A stretch of 64,000 bases of DNA from contig CM045763.1 of assembly GCA_025200525.1 (NCBI GenBank), positions 64,739,018 through 64,803,017 of the forward strand, in the 5' to 3' direction. The position numbers and the translations under genes were made by a program. Below are positions 11,447 through 22,830 of this stretch, one piece after another. Origin of the DNA: Camellia lanceoleosa. Its lineage: Eukaryota > Streptophyta > Magnoliopsida > Ericales > Theaceae. The notes beneath the pieces were generated by a model, which was not told the origin of the DNA, ran no database searches, and was given only the letters and a program-made list of their open reading frames with translations. Positions within the stretch are counted from its first letter, which is position 1, and the number at the start of each line of letters is the position of its first letter.

Positions 11447-14400
11447 CTATCTACCAAAAAGAGAAAAGTACAAGAAAAGAAATAAGGAAAAGAAGCAGCA
11501 AAAATCATCATCATCGTGATAGGCCTCATGCCTAAGGGTGGATCCTCGCCCTCTTCTGGCGAAGCACAAAAGCATCGTCGGGGCTATCCTTTGTCGAACC
11601 CGGCTTTGAGCTATCCTGGTCTCCTCAAGAATCGACTCCGTCCGCCTCCGACTCACCATCGCTGGGCTGGGCTCGTGAGCTGCTCCCCACATGACCACGT
11701 CCCCTGCAGTGCGAGGAATATCCTGCCATCCAGTAGAGGCGGAGGCCCAGTGGGCAGTGTCACCTTGGAGGGATCGGAAAGGAGGTGAAAATCTGAAGAA
11801 CAAACACATCGAAAAATTGTGAGCGGTTTATCGGTATAGAATCACGATGTCTCGAGTGCGATGTGTGAATCTAGTGGCGGTTTATCGATCACGATGAATC
11901 TGATTGTCGATGCAGTCTGATCTGAGAATGCGGTGTATGAGTACAATGTATGAAAACCGTGGCGGTTTATCGATTTTTGTGCAATGTAGCAGTTATGCGA
12001 GGCAGTATGATTTGAGGCGTAGTCGATGAAGCATACCGGCAAGCCGTGAGCGGCGAGCATCAAGAGTCATTGCGGCATCCCCATCGAGGCATTGACTCCA
12101 CCGTAGCGGGTATACTCGGAAGAAGCACGCAAAAAGTATTAAATACATCGATGATACGTGGGATATCTGAATGAGCGGAATTGACAATGCAAGGCAGAAA
12201 ATAAAGTAATACATACTGGAGGCAAGTCGGGAATGTGGCTAACTCATGACCAACCGGAGGAGGAGCAAAAGGGATCTGGTAGGTCTCCCCACTCTGCCCC
12301 CTGTATGTCAACATAGTAGGCAAAGCGGGCCAGGCCGTCCCTCGTCCCCTCTGCACCCCCCTCTCTTGTGAGCTCGAGCCCTCTGTGATGGCCCGCTCCT
12401 GCTCTGTCTCTGCCGGGCAGCTGGCCTTGGGGTCTCTCTGGATCGGCTCGAGAGCCTCGGCTCGAGGCCGCATCAAGAAGGTGGGGACGTGCTCGGAATA
12501 GTCGCCCTCGCCCTGTGGCATCTACATCTGGCCCGACCAAGGGTGTAGTCCTCCATCTCTTTGCCTGAAAACCTCTCGGTGTCCCTCATGTGCTCGGGAT
12601 GCTGGATCGGAACTATCTGCTCCGGCAATCCAGTCAGCATAAGCGCTCACCAGTGCAGGGCAGGCCGGGCCCTCCAGAGAATCCGTGGCCGAGGTCTCGG
12701 TGGCGCCCGGCATATCTATCTCGTATCACCGTGGGAGTGGAGCCCACGGTACCGGGTGACTGAAATGAAATCTGATTGATTATCTCTTGATATAGAAATG
12801 CGTTTAAGCGAAGCTTCAAAGCGGTGTAAGTAAAACATACCTCGAGGGGTGATGGTGTCGAAAAGCAGCGGTAGAAGCTAAAAGTGTCGGGGTCTCCGGA
12901 CACATCGCCCGTCATGCTGGCGAAGAGAAGGGGACAGAGGGTCTCCGTCTCGATCTTGGCTCGATCTGGGAAGTAGGCATACACCGGTACCAAGCAAAGC
13001 GTCGATCTGATTATCGAGAATAAGCGGTCTGAGAATAAGCGAAATATGAGCCGTGTGTTGTGTATTGTGTTGGCGAGTGTCTGCGGTGTGAGCGATTATG
13101 CGATCAATATAAGCAATATGTATGTGCGTGTTACGATATCTGATATCTGAACAACGGTGTGTGCGATGTCTGCTGAAATCTGAGCGAAATAAGCGAAGAA
13201 GACATACCTCGGGCTACTTGATAGCCCCGAAACAGCCCATTGCCACGGAAGCGGAGCTCATGTATGGCCGTAAAGGGTGGCGAGCCGCGCCACGATCATC
13301 TTGCACAATCCGTCGGGCGTCCACGGTCTTGTTGAGGCGAAGGCCGCAGTGTTCGCCCGTCGGCGAATAGGGTGGTCCCAGCAAAAACATGAGAAGCGCG
13401 TGCATACCTCTCGGCGGCCTCTGGGTCGCCAGACGCGTCCACCGGCATAGTCCGCTTTTCAGCGCACCTCAAACCGGGAATAGCGGACAAACCTGGGCGA
13501 ACAAGCGGCGGCGCTCGCCCGACAAATAAACTGGCGGCGATCCACTCGTCCATATGCGTGTCAAAGGGATCGGATCACCCCCCGATGCGGTGAGCATCGA
13601 GAAGTCGAAAGGGTCATCGTCATGTCCCGATCGATAGATGAAAAGAATCGGTGGTGTCCCACCACCTCTGCGCGGGCGGCAAGAAGAGGTCTGCAAGTAG
13701 AAAGTGCAGAAAGTCCCTGCGAAGGTGCAAAGCGGCCCGATCCACAATGCGACTAACGGCGTCGGGCGGCTCGGCGTGCGAGCGGCGGTAATGTTCCCAT
13801 ACCGCGGAGTATGGGAGTCCCCTGTAGTCAGAAATTACAAAGCCATATGAAAATATGCGGTTGGTATAAATCTAGTATCGTCTGATTGTCTTTAAAATTC
13901 AAGCGAAAACCGGTGCTTGTGTGCTTATAGTAAACTACAAACCCGTGGTCGATTGTGTTTTAGATGCTCGTGTAAACTTGGTACATGTGTGCACATTTTT
14001 GATTCAAGCGGATGTCGGGCTTGATGTATTGAGGTAGGCTACGACTGTGATGTATCGATGTGTTTTGTGAAGGTTAGCATCTGGTCACGGTGCATGTGTG
14101 CACATTTTTGATTCAAGCGGTGTCGAGGTTTGGCATACGGTGGGTGTGTTCTGACTGTGATATGTCGGTACTCCTATGAGGATCGGTGTAAACAGCGTAT
14201 GATGTGTTCGTGTGTTTGTATAGTTTTGAGCAAAATTGGCATGCGTGCGAGTCTTGATTCAAATAAGCGCGGTGTCGGTGAATTAGCGATGCAATGCCAT
14301 GTGTTTGGGTGATCCGGACTAGTGGAGTGTGTGAGCATGCGTCGGTCCTAAGCAGATGTCGATTAGTGAGTTTGTCTACAATCAACTTCTGATGCGATTA

Positions 14401-14690
14401 CATCGAACTAGCGATTAAGGGGTCGATTAGCTACGGCGATTGGCGAAATCTACATTGCGAAAATAAAAGACAAGAATGTTACCTCGGCGCCGAAGACAAG
14501 TGGGAGGCGGCTCGCATGAAAGCTCGGGTCCAAAACCTGTCGGCCGCGGAAATGGCGAAGTCCGTCGGGTGTGCTGCGTGAATGGTAGGCGATAGGTCGC
14601 CGGATCGAATGGCGCTTCGCTCAGCGGGAGGAGCTCGACCGGGGTCCATCTCATGGTCGGGGAGTCGACATGTGGAACGTCGTCGGCCAT
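11447..14690 (-). pseudogene. Antisense plant-mobile-domain (PMD) pseudogene of LARD-L
   Basis: The gene is read opposite to the element. The likely start is at 14,690 (MADDVPHVDSP...), with a splice donor GAG/GTAACA near 14,484 and an acceptor CTACAG near 13,822. A long exon runs to a donor GAG/GTATGT near 13,211; later exons are near 12,990-12,842 and from 12,759 down. Across shifted frames it shows PMD hallmarks: QRWWDTTDSFHLS, PFDFSMLT, GGDPIPL, WIAASLF, a run resembling YAR-FL-FAGTTLFAD, then YAYFPDRA. The Ogre-C gene at 28.0-30.6 kb has the same order. Several frameshifts break the frame. It is GC- and CpG-rich. PMD proteins include Arabidopsis MAIN/MAIL1 and retroelement-borne relatives; the molecular role in elements is not settled. 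Confidence 0.65.
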
Positions 14691-15016
14691 GGTAGTGGTA
14701 GCGGAAAATGATCGGAAAATGAAAAAAAGGGCGAATCTGAAAAGTCAACCGACAAAGTCAACCAGAGAGGTCGGAAATGGCGGAAAGGGTCGGAATGTGA
14801 AAAGACACAAGAATGAAGAAAATCGAGAAACAAGTCGAAAAGCGAAAATAGCGAAAGGAACACGAAATGGAGAAATGTTAGGTTCAAAGTGTTGAAAGCG
14901 AAGGTATTCGCGAATCGGACGGCGAAAATAAGCGCGAGAAAATCGAGGATCGAGTCGAAAATACTCTAGAGAGAGAGCAAAAATTTTCGGCTTGAAGTGA
15001 AGAAAATAGGGCTAGG

Positions 15017-15182
15017 GTGCCCTATTTTATAACACCGTAACAAATTGTCAAAAGCGCCCCGATTAGCTATTTTTGGCGGTCGGCCTTTGTTTTGTGCGGT
15101 CGGCACTATTTTGTGCCGATAGATGAGTTCATGCGACCGGTGGCAGCGGTGACCACCCCACCAGCCGGTGGTGTTCCCAAGG
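15017..15182 (-). promoter_or_regulatory. Promoter and GCGGTCGGC array of antisense PMD pseudogene
   Basis: On the minus strand TATAAAATAGG lies at about 15,021-15,031, roughly 330 bp before the PMD start. Just upstream of it are GCGGTCGGC at 15,076 and 15,096 (20 bp apart), GTGCCGAT at 15,113, and CCGGTGG-type copies at 15,135-15,175. The plus-strand text closely resembles the LTR array at 3281-3342 (both read GGTCGGCCTTTGTTTTG). Confidence 0.55.
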
Positions 15183-15587
15183 CCCTTTTAGGCAAATTGA
15201 TGAGTTTTGGGTCTTCATAGCTCAAGAAAGTACAAGAAGATGCATCCCGATGCTCAGCAAGCCTCCGTTTGACTTGGACCGTCTCTTGTGCGTGATGCTC
15301 AAATTCAGCGAAGATTGTATCCTTTTGTATCCTTTTGTCATTCTGAGAGATTCAAAAGTTGCCCCATGAGCATTGTCTAACGCATCGCGCTATTTTCTTG
15401 TGATCGCTATCTTGTGCATTACTTTTGGCGCTATTTTGCGCATCGCGCCGTTTAGCGCGCCCTCTTGCATTGTCTTGCATCCTTTGGGGCAGCGTACCTC
15501 ATTATACTTCATTTCTCATTTGCATCAGCGTGCGCGTCATTTACATTGGCATGTGTGTCTCACGTACGTCGTGCATCATTTTTGATC

Positions 15588-16444
15588 GGTCTAGGTGACC
15601 TTAAATCCTTCGAAGGTCCGAAACCTTTATGCATTGATATGTATCATCATGTCGCCAGCCGCGCATCGCCGCGCATTTTGAAACCATGCACCCATCCGCG
15701 TCGGGCGGGACCGAAAACACGCACGGTCCGGCGGGACCAAAAGGACGCACGGTCTAGGAGACCTTAAATCCTCGGCAGGTGCAAGACCTTGGTGCATTAA
15801 GGTGTACCTCGTCACACTCATTGCACATTTCATTGCATCTCGAGGCACGTCGCCTCGTTTTGCACTTCATTTTCCATCAAATGAGATGCGTGTGCCTCAT
15901 TTAGCATTCCGCATCTCGAGGCACGTCGCCTCGTTTTGCACTTCATTTTCCATCAAATGATGCGTGTGCCTCATTTCGCATTCATTGCATCTCGAGGCAC
16001 ATCGCCTCGTTTGCACTTCATTTCCCATCAAATGAGAATGCGTGTGCCTCATTTCGCATTCCGCATCTCGAGGCACGTCGCCTCGTTTTGCACTTCATTT
16101 TCCATCTTTTGAGACACGCTGCGTCTCATCGTGTCTCATTGCATTGCATGCACTCAATCTTGTGTCACGATTGCCCCCGTCGGCGGGACCAAAACACGCT
16201 ACGGTCTAGGAGACCTTAAATCCTCGGGAGGTGAAAGACCTCCGGTGCATTAAGGTGTGCACCTCATTGCATTTGGCATGCATTCCATCGCATTGTTTAG
16301 CGCACCTCGCCGGTTGCCCCCCTAGGTCGGCGAGACCTTAAACCCGCTCATTGCATTATCATGCATCTCAAAGCAGCGTTGGCGTTGGCGCATTTCAAAA
16401 ACATGCATTGTCATGCATACATTATACATCCGGTCTAGGAGACC
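15588..16444 (+). repeat. Dispersed GGTCT-AGG-AGACC hairpin repeats
   Basis: The word GGTCTAGGAGACC followed by TTAAATCC occurs at 15,751, 16,203 and 16,432, and as GGTCTAGGTGACC at 15,588. Each can fold into a 5-bp stem with a 3-nt loop. Copies are followed by a purine-rich AGGTG and, in two cases, GGTGCATTAAGGTG. Similar GGTC...GACC words lie between them. Confidence 0.55.
15835..16110 (+). repeat. 76-bp tandem repeat, about 3.6 copies
   Basis: Units start with GCATCTCGAGGCACGTCGCC at 15,835, 15,911, 15,987 and 16,063, a constant 76-bp period. The last unit is cut short near 16,110. Tandem repeats in the 3' untranslated part are common in Ogre elements. Confidence 0.85.
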
Positions 16445-16940
16445 TTAAATCCTCTGAAGGTGCAATTCCTTTGGTGTTTGTCGTGCCCAAAGCGACTTTC
16501 GGTGGTCTGGTAAAGCCACATGCGTGCTGCGGTGAGTTCTAGAGGACTAAGCTGGGGCGGTGAAAACTAGAGTTGAGCGGCTTATGCCTAGAAGCATAAA
16601 GGTTGGAATTTCGAGACTAAAGTCTGGTTTAAATACCGGGGATGTACCCTCGGCAGAAATCGTATGGAAGCCCCATAGGTTGAGGCGTGTCTCGCCTCAA
16701 TGCGATCTTGAACCAACCTAGTGTATCATGGGTTGGTAAGATAGGAAAAGCGCAATCATAGTCATTGCATCAACATGCATTGTCATGCATCATTGTAAAT
16801 ATTGCATATGTCATGCATTGCATTTCAAAAAAAAAAAAAAAAACACACATGCATATGTCATGCATCATCATTGTAGTATAGTGCATATGTCATGCATTTT
16901 CTGTAAATATCTATATCTACTGCATTTAGCTTGCGTGCAT

Positions 16941-17395
16941 TGCATCACCTCCATCTATGGCTTGCGCCTTTCCAAATTGAGATTGATGCGGTATGTGCCC
17001 ATATTTTTCGTGTCGAAACACGATTAAATCGAGCTTTTGTGTCCGAGCCTTGAGGGTAGCGGCACATACGTGTTAGACATGGCCTGTATGTGTACATGCC
17101 TTTCCTAGGCAAGATTTGGTTTGGCCCGCGTGCCATATTCATTGTATCTATTCCATTGCATGCATCCACTGCATCTCCTTCTCTCTATGCCTTGCGCCTT
17201 CCCTAGTTGAGCTTGGTTTGGTATGTCCCCATATTTTTTCGTGTCGAAACACAGTCGTCGAGCATTTGTGTCCGAGCTTTGAGGGTAGCGGCTCCGCTTA
17301 CATGTTGAACATGGTTTGTATCGTACATGCCTTTCCTAAACAAGATTTGGTTTGGCCAGCGCCATATCCATTATATCATTTATCCATTTCCTTTA
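16941..17395 (+). repeat. About 230-bp tandem duplication in LARD-L
   Basis: Two copies begin at about 16,941 and 17,170. Both contain CTTGCGCCTT, CGTGTCGAAACAC, TGTCCGAGC, GAGGGTAGCGGC, ACATGCCTTTCCTA and AAGATTTGGTTTGGCC. The copies differ by many small changes. Confidence 0.8.
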
Positions 17396-18202
17396 CATTG
17401 TAGTGTAATTGTTGCATCCGACATTAGGATCATTGTTCTTTTCGTCGTGAATTCGTTACCCACTTATGTCAATCCACCCAATACTTGTTCTTGTGTCGTC
17501 GAAGTACTCATAGATCGGAACATCGTTCTATGGGAGCGGACTTGTCACCTCCATCAATCTATTTGACATTTGTGTGGTTTGAACCGCTCATGATTGAATC
17601 ATGATTCAATTGCCTGCATGTAGTTGCATTTAGTTTTAATTGCACTACATTTTCATTTGCATTATCTATACATAGTTTTGTATATATTGCATATCATTGA
17701 CATTCACATTGCATATGACATGCATGTTGCTAATCATATTGTACTGTCAAGTTTGCTTTCTTTTGAGCACGATATTGTATGTCTGACTCATTTACCGCCC
17801 GGTGGAACGGACGAGTCGCACAGTATTGTATCTCTCCGAGTGAGGCGTTTTGAGAATTGCATAATTCTCTTACATCCTTTCTACATTGTAGTGTAGACTA
17901 TTGCATGTTAGCTTATAAGCTCGCATGTGTGCTTCATTCTGACTTTCTTTGCATGATCATAAGTTATCGTGGCTTCTTGCATTTTAGGTTGCATTTGCCC
18001 CGCCTCTGGTAGCATATCTTATCCTTGGCATGTGTGCCTCTGCATGAACTTCTGTTGGTTTGATTCCTTAAGGATCGTGGCGACTTGCGAGTTCAACCAT
18101 TTGCGCTTTGTATGTTTGTCCAAGTCTTCGGCCTTGTCAAAAATGGGTCGTCTCTGGGCTTTGACATTCACTCCCGTCATTGTTATGACTTTCGGGTTCT
18201 GT
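17396..18202 (+). other. 3' spacer of LARD-L
   Basis: Non-coding. From about 18,030 it aligns with the Ogre-C 3' spacer at 1240-1073 (minus strand), which supports common ancestry of the two elements. No gene or array is seen in 17,396-18,030. Confidence 0.55.
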
Positions 18203-18216
18203 CAAAGGGGGGCAAC
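18201..18216 (+). other. Polypurine tract of LARD-L
   Basis: GTCAAAGGGGGGCAAC abuts the 3' LTR start TGTAGACACC. It matches the Ogre-C tract at 1057-1072. Confidence 0.8.
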
Positions 18217-21200
18217 TGTAGACACCCCATTTTTGGCCGTCCTCAAGACTTGGGCGTCACCGTTGAACACTCGGTGATCATCCATGTGTGTGTTCGTTTG
18301 GAGTTCGGAGTTCTCGGCTCGCGGCCGTGCCTCGGGACCTCCGAACTTCGACCGTTGTGTTTGGTTTTGCACCAAACACTTGTGTTTACCTTTGAGGCGG
18401 GAATGCCTTGAGGCATCCCACACCACCATTTGGGGCTAGAGGCCACCTTGCATTTGGTAGTTGTCACCGGCACTATATTGTGCGGTCGGCACTTTGTGCC
18501 GGTCGGCCTTTATTTTGGGCGAAATGACCATTTTGCCTGCCGACCTAATGCACTTGTGTGAGATATTTTCTCACATTTGTATGCAACTTGTTTCTCCTCC
18601 ATACGTGTATGGAGGGATGAGCTGCTTAGTGGCCAAGCTTGTAGCTTTTGGCCTATAAGAGGAGCTCTTCCTCTTGGCTTAAGGTTAGAAAATCTTGAGA
18701 GAGTTGACCATTGTTAGAGAGTTGGAGCTCTGGTTTAGGTTAGAAACATATATATCTATCCTATATCTATCATTCTCTTGTTAAACTAGGTGTTTTGTGC
18801 CATACTATTGCACTAAAGCACCTAGTGTCCCCTTTCTTCTTGGGCGAGGCTCCGCAGGTTGTTCTTGGAGTTTTTGGTGGTTTTTGAGCTCAAGGAGGCA
18901 ACAACACCAACTCTTGTGAAGATAGTCAACAAGGGTGAAAAGTTTACTCTTTATTCCCCATTTTTGCACCTCATTTTTACCTTGTTAAGAACAGTTTTTG
19001 TGCTTAGTGATTAACACATAAAATCTCTGTTTTAAGTCCTCTTTATTATTCATTAAGAGTGTTGTGAGGTTTGGGAAGTTTGACCCCCTTTAGGCCTTGA
19101 AAAGGCCCCATTTTTAGGCTATTTTGGAGAGATCCGAGATTTTGGTGATAGGATCTCTTCACCACTGAAAATCTTGAGGATTTCGGTGGTGAAAGCTGTC
19201 TGTGAAGTCTCAAGAAGGAGAGGGCCACCCCTCTCCTTGATGTCCTGAAAAGGACAAATTTTGCTCTTTGAGAGAGCTCCATGTTTGTTTGTGTATTGAG
19301 CATGTCTTGGTTGTTTACTATGCTTATATTGCCATGGTATAACATGCCTCTAAGTTGGTTTTGGTCTCCTATACATGCCTAGTGTAGTTGCCTTGTAATG
19401 CCTCTTTTATGCCTTAACATGACTAGGTTGTTTGCCCTATTTTCTAGCATGTTTTAGGCTTACATTTGTGTAGCTTGTAAGCTTATTTTGCCATGATTCA
19501 GCTCTGTCCATAGCTATTTTGGCCAATCTTGGCGTGCATTTGGTAGCCTCTTTGTATTTGGCTTGTTGGCCTCAAAGGCATGAATATGTGGTATGCTATT
19601 CTAGCTTTGTTTTTGATGGTTGGGACCATCTTCCATGCTATTTCAGTCCCTCATACATGCTTGTTTGATTGCCTAGCATGCATCTTTAATACTTTGATTA
19701 CATGTGTTGCACATCCCTTTGAAAGTGCATGTGTGCATGCCCTTGATTTTGAGCCTTTTAGATGCTATCTAGGTGTGCCCCTAGTCTTGTTTAGGTCTGC
19801 ATGTGACCTGTTTTGAGCCCTCTTGGCCTTGTGAGGTTTAGTGGGTTTGACCTTAGTTCGAGCCCCTTGGCTTGCCTTAAAGCCTTGGGCCATTTATTGC
19901 ATATTTGGCTTGCTTTGTTGCATGACTTGGCACCATGTTTAGTATGATTTTCGGAGCCTAAGTTGCATGCTAGTAGTCCACGTTTAGCTCATTTCAAGTG
20001 TGCTTGAATGTTGTTTGTTATGCCTAAGTATTGGTGTCTTAATGTGTGCATGTGTACATGTGTGTTTAGACTCCATCCTTAGCATTTTGGCCCTTGTTCT
20101 TGGGCCTTTTAGAGTTGTCCAATTCATGTGTAAGTCCATTCCTACTTTGCTTTGCATGCTTGTATGTCCACCCAACAATATTCTTGCATTGCATTGTCCA
20201 TTTGCACCCTAGATGACATGCTTAGGATTGCACCACATTAACATGCATACCAAGCCTCTTGAAGTGAGTTTGATGGAGGTTGGTACCCCTTTTGTGCCTA
20301 TGTGTTTTGCATGCATTTGAAAGTGAAGGCGCATTCTTGGTTCTTAGGATCATCACGCATGGAAATCGCGATTGATGGTCAGGAATCGAGGCACATGCCC
20401 TCTTGAGTCCATAGCATGATGAGGATGTGCTTGGTGCATACATGCTTTGGTTTGCATTGCCTTGCCTTTGGTTTCCTCTGTTCTTTGTCGATTCTGCGAG
20501 TTCTGCGAGGATAAAGGGCGTCGGCACTCTTTATTGCCGGCCATTTGCCTCTTGGCGGCCGATAATGAAATCGAGCGGTGGCTTCCTCCCTCGGCCGGTG
20601 GCTCCTGCCTCGGCGGTGATGTTCCCCGGTGCTCTGAAGCACCTGAAGTTTAGAATTTTCGGAGAAGGAGAGAAGCAGAGGCCACACTTAGGCGGCGGTG
20701 TAGTTCGGCGAGCCACGCGCAGCGGCACGACCCTCCTTCCGAGGCATTTATCGCTTAAATAGATTAATTAGTCTATTTAATTAATTTAGTTGATTTGTAA
20801 TATTTAATTAGCTAGGATAATTAATTATTTATTGACTGTATTATTATTTGGTCCCTCGGCGAGGCGAATTTGTAATAAGCGTGTGTGAGTGGGTGTATGT
20901 CTTCCAACCCCCACTTCTTTCTATCCCTTTATTTACACCTTATGGTAGATTAGGGCATGTCTAAATTAGCATACTTTATGCAATGCATGTGTGCATTCAT
21001 GCATTTGTTTACATGCAGGCTCGGTACATCATACAAGCGCATCGTAATTTTCAATTCCAAAATTGAATACATGCTATTTGATCGCATTCCACATGCCATG
21101 TTTAGGGTTAGCGAGCCTACTCTAGATTGCATTTACTGTGTTGCATTAGCCACTTACCATGAACTAGGTCATGCCGCGTTTGCTAACAGTTTCTTGTTTT

Positions 21201-21859
21201 GTACGAGTGCGATGTAAGTCTTTATGGCTTTAGCATATCGCATGCGTGTGAATGTTTACCATGACGATATGCTTGCCATGCGGCTAAGTGCTTACATGAT
21301 AAAGCTGTTTGAATGCTGTGGGTGGAGGTTGGATTGCACGAGTTGGAACAACTCATTGAAATCGCATTTTAGCCTACTTGCGAGTAGCAAAAAAGCAACA
21401 CGTTTTGAGACAAAGCGGATATGCAATGCTTATTCCCAAATTAGGCGATCTAGTCTATACTTTTGTGTTGTCGCATCACATAGTAAATTCTAGGCTAATA
21501 ATCGGAACAAGAACGCATAAAGTTTTCAAAAGCGGATATCACGGTTAGTAGAGGCGGTCTTGGACGGGCGAAAGAAGTGCTCATAGTGACCTTCCCGATC
21601 GTACCCAAGCTCGAGCCAAGACCACTTTGGTGATGGCGGACATGTGGCCTTGACCGAGTCGGGGTTTCCTAAATTTCCCATTTTAAAAATATTTAGGTGG
21701 CGACTCATGTCGGCAAAAGCAGTCCATGTTTGGCACTACTTTTCAAAAATCTGTTTTCTCAAACGATTTGCCGGATTTGGACTCTTTGGTTCAGATTTAG
21801 AACCGCGACACAAATCGAGTCCGAACTGTAGTAGCGAGGTCCCCCGCGGACGTGCTACA
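18217..21859 (+). repeat. 3' LTR of LARD-L
   Basis: 3643 bp with TGTAGACACC and GTGCTACA ends; it is followed by the AAAGG target duplication and then the second half of the Tekay-A1 LTR. It matches 3044-6723 with patchy divergence. The U3 array is weaker here (TGCGGTCGGC at 18,481 and GCCGGTCGGC at 18,498), and the G-box palindrome near 18,600 is broken. Confidence 0.85.
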
Positions 21860-22722
21860 AAAGGTAAGTCAATTAAGCACAAATTTCAAATAAACTTCAA
21901 GAACAAGATGTACATTTAATATGCATGTATTCAATTGAATTCAAAGCTTCTAACACATGATCAAATGAGTCAATCCTTCCAAAAATATGATGAATTCATG
22001 AACTACAACTAGAAAATGGACATGCATGTGAGGATTTTATGAAAACAACCTCAAATTCCAAGAACATGTACATGTATGCATGAATTAGCTACTCAAATCA
22101 ACTCTTTAAACCAATTCTTGACTTAGATAACTGATGACTCATGAACCATGCAGGATACAACTAGAATTCACAATCAAGAAGATGATTTCCTACCTTAGGT
22201 CTTGAATATCAAGGTATGGAAGCTTAATTTTGCTAATTCCCTTCAAGTCTTCTAAGTCTCTAAGCTAAATTTTTTGTTGAACTCAATTTCTCCCAATTTT
22301 CCTCTCTCACCCGGTTTGCTCAGGAAGATAAATGAGGAAATGATGCTAAACAATGTAAAGGTGAGAGAAGTGGTGGCCTAGCATAATCCACTCAATGGAA
22401 AATTCGTAATAACTCAATCTAATGTAATTTAATATTATTTAATCTAATTTAATTATTCCAAATCAAATTTCAATTAAATCTACCATAAAATCACATAAAT
22501 TCTAATTAACACATAACACTAATCAATTTCTGATTCAGCCGCCGATAAGGCTTTCAATTTGCAGTTCGAAATTAAAACATAAACAGATTCATTTAGAAAT
22601 CAAACAGATAGAAATGCATTTAAAATAATACAATCCTACAATCAATTCAAGATTTCATTCTAATCAGTTACTTATCATTCTCAGTCACAGTTTAGCATTA
22701 ATCAGAGGTGTGGGTTGTCACA

Positions 22723-22830
22723 GATCGCTCCATTCGCGAGAGAAGGAATAGTGAAGTCCAAACGCGTCTTTTCGTGAAAGGAGGAATAATGAAGTCCAAA
22801 CGCGTCTTTTCGCGAGAGGAGGAATGGTGA
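22723..22830 (-). repeat. About 38-bp tandem repeats of Ogre-C, right half
   Basis: GGAATAGTGAAGTCCAAACG-type units begin near 22,742 and 22,781, with a third partial unit. With 1397-1500 they formed one array before Tekay-A1 inserted. The copy of GATCG at 22,723-22,727 is the target duplication. Confidence 0.65.

Larger units (their letters stand above)
3044..21859 (+). mobile_element. LARD-L, an 18.8-kb non-autonomous Ogre-like retrotransposon
   Basis: This full-length element has two LTRs (3680 and 3643 bp), a PBS at 6729, a purine tract at 18,203 and a perfect AAAGG target duplication (3039-3043 and 21,860-21,864). The 11.5-kb interior holds only a gag remnant, a short post-pol spacer, an antisense PMD pseudogene and tandem repeats. 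No protease, RT, RNase H or integrase motif is visible in any frame, so it would have depended on enzymes from a relative such as Ogre-C. It fits the class of large retrotransposon derivatives. It sits inside the Tekay-A1 LTR, so it is younger than that insertion. Confidence 0.85.
1501..22722 (-). mobile_element. Tekay-like solo LTR A1, split by LARD-L
   Basis: The two halves, 1501-3043 and 21,860-22,722, together give an LTR of about 2.4 kb that matches Tekay-A2 and Tekay-A3 along its length. Plus-strand ends are TGTCATGACCC and GGGTTGTCACA, so on the minus strand the LTR runs TGTGACAACCC to GGGTCATGACA. The flanking 5-mers at 1496-1500 and 22,723-22,727 are both GATCG, a perfect target duplication, so this is a true solo LTR formed by LTR-LTR recombination. 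The minus orientation comes from the A3 copy, which still has its primer site and gag. Confidence 0.85.
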
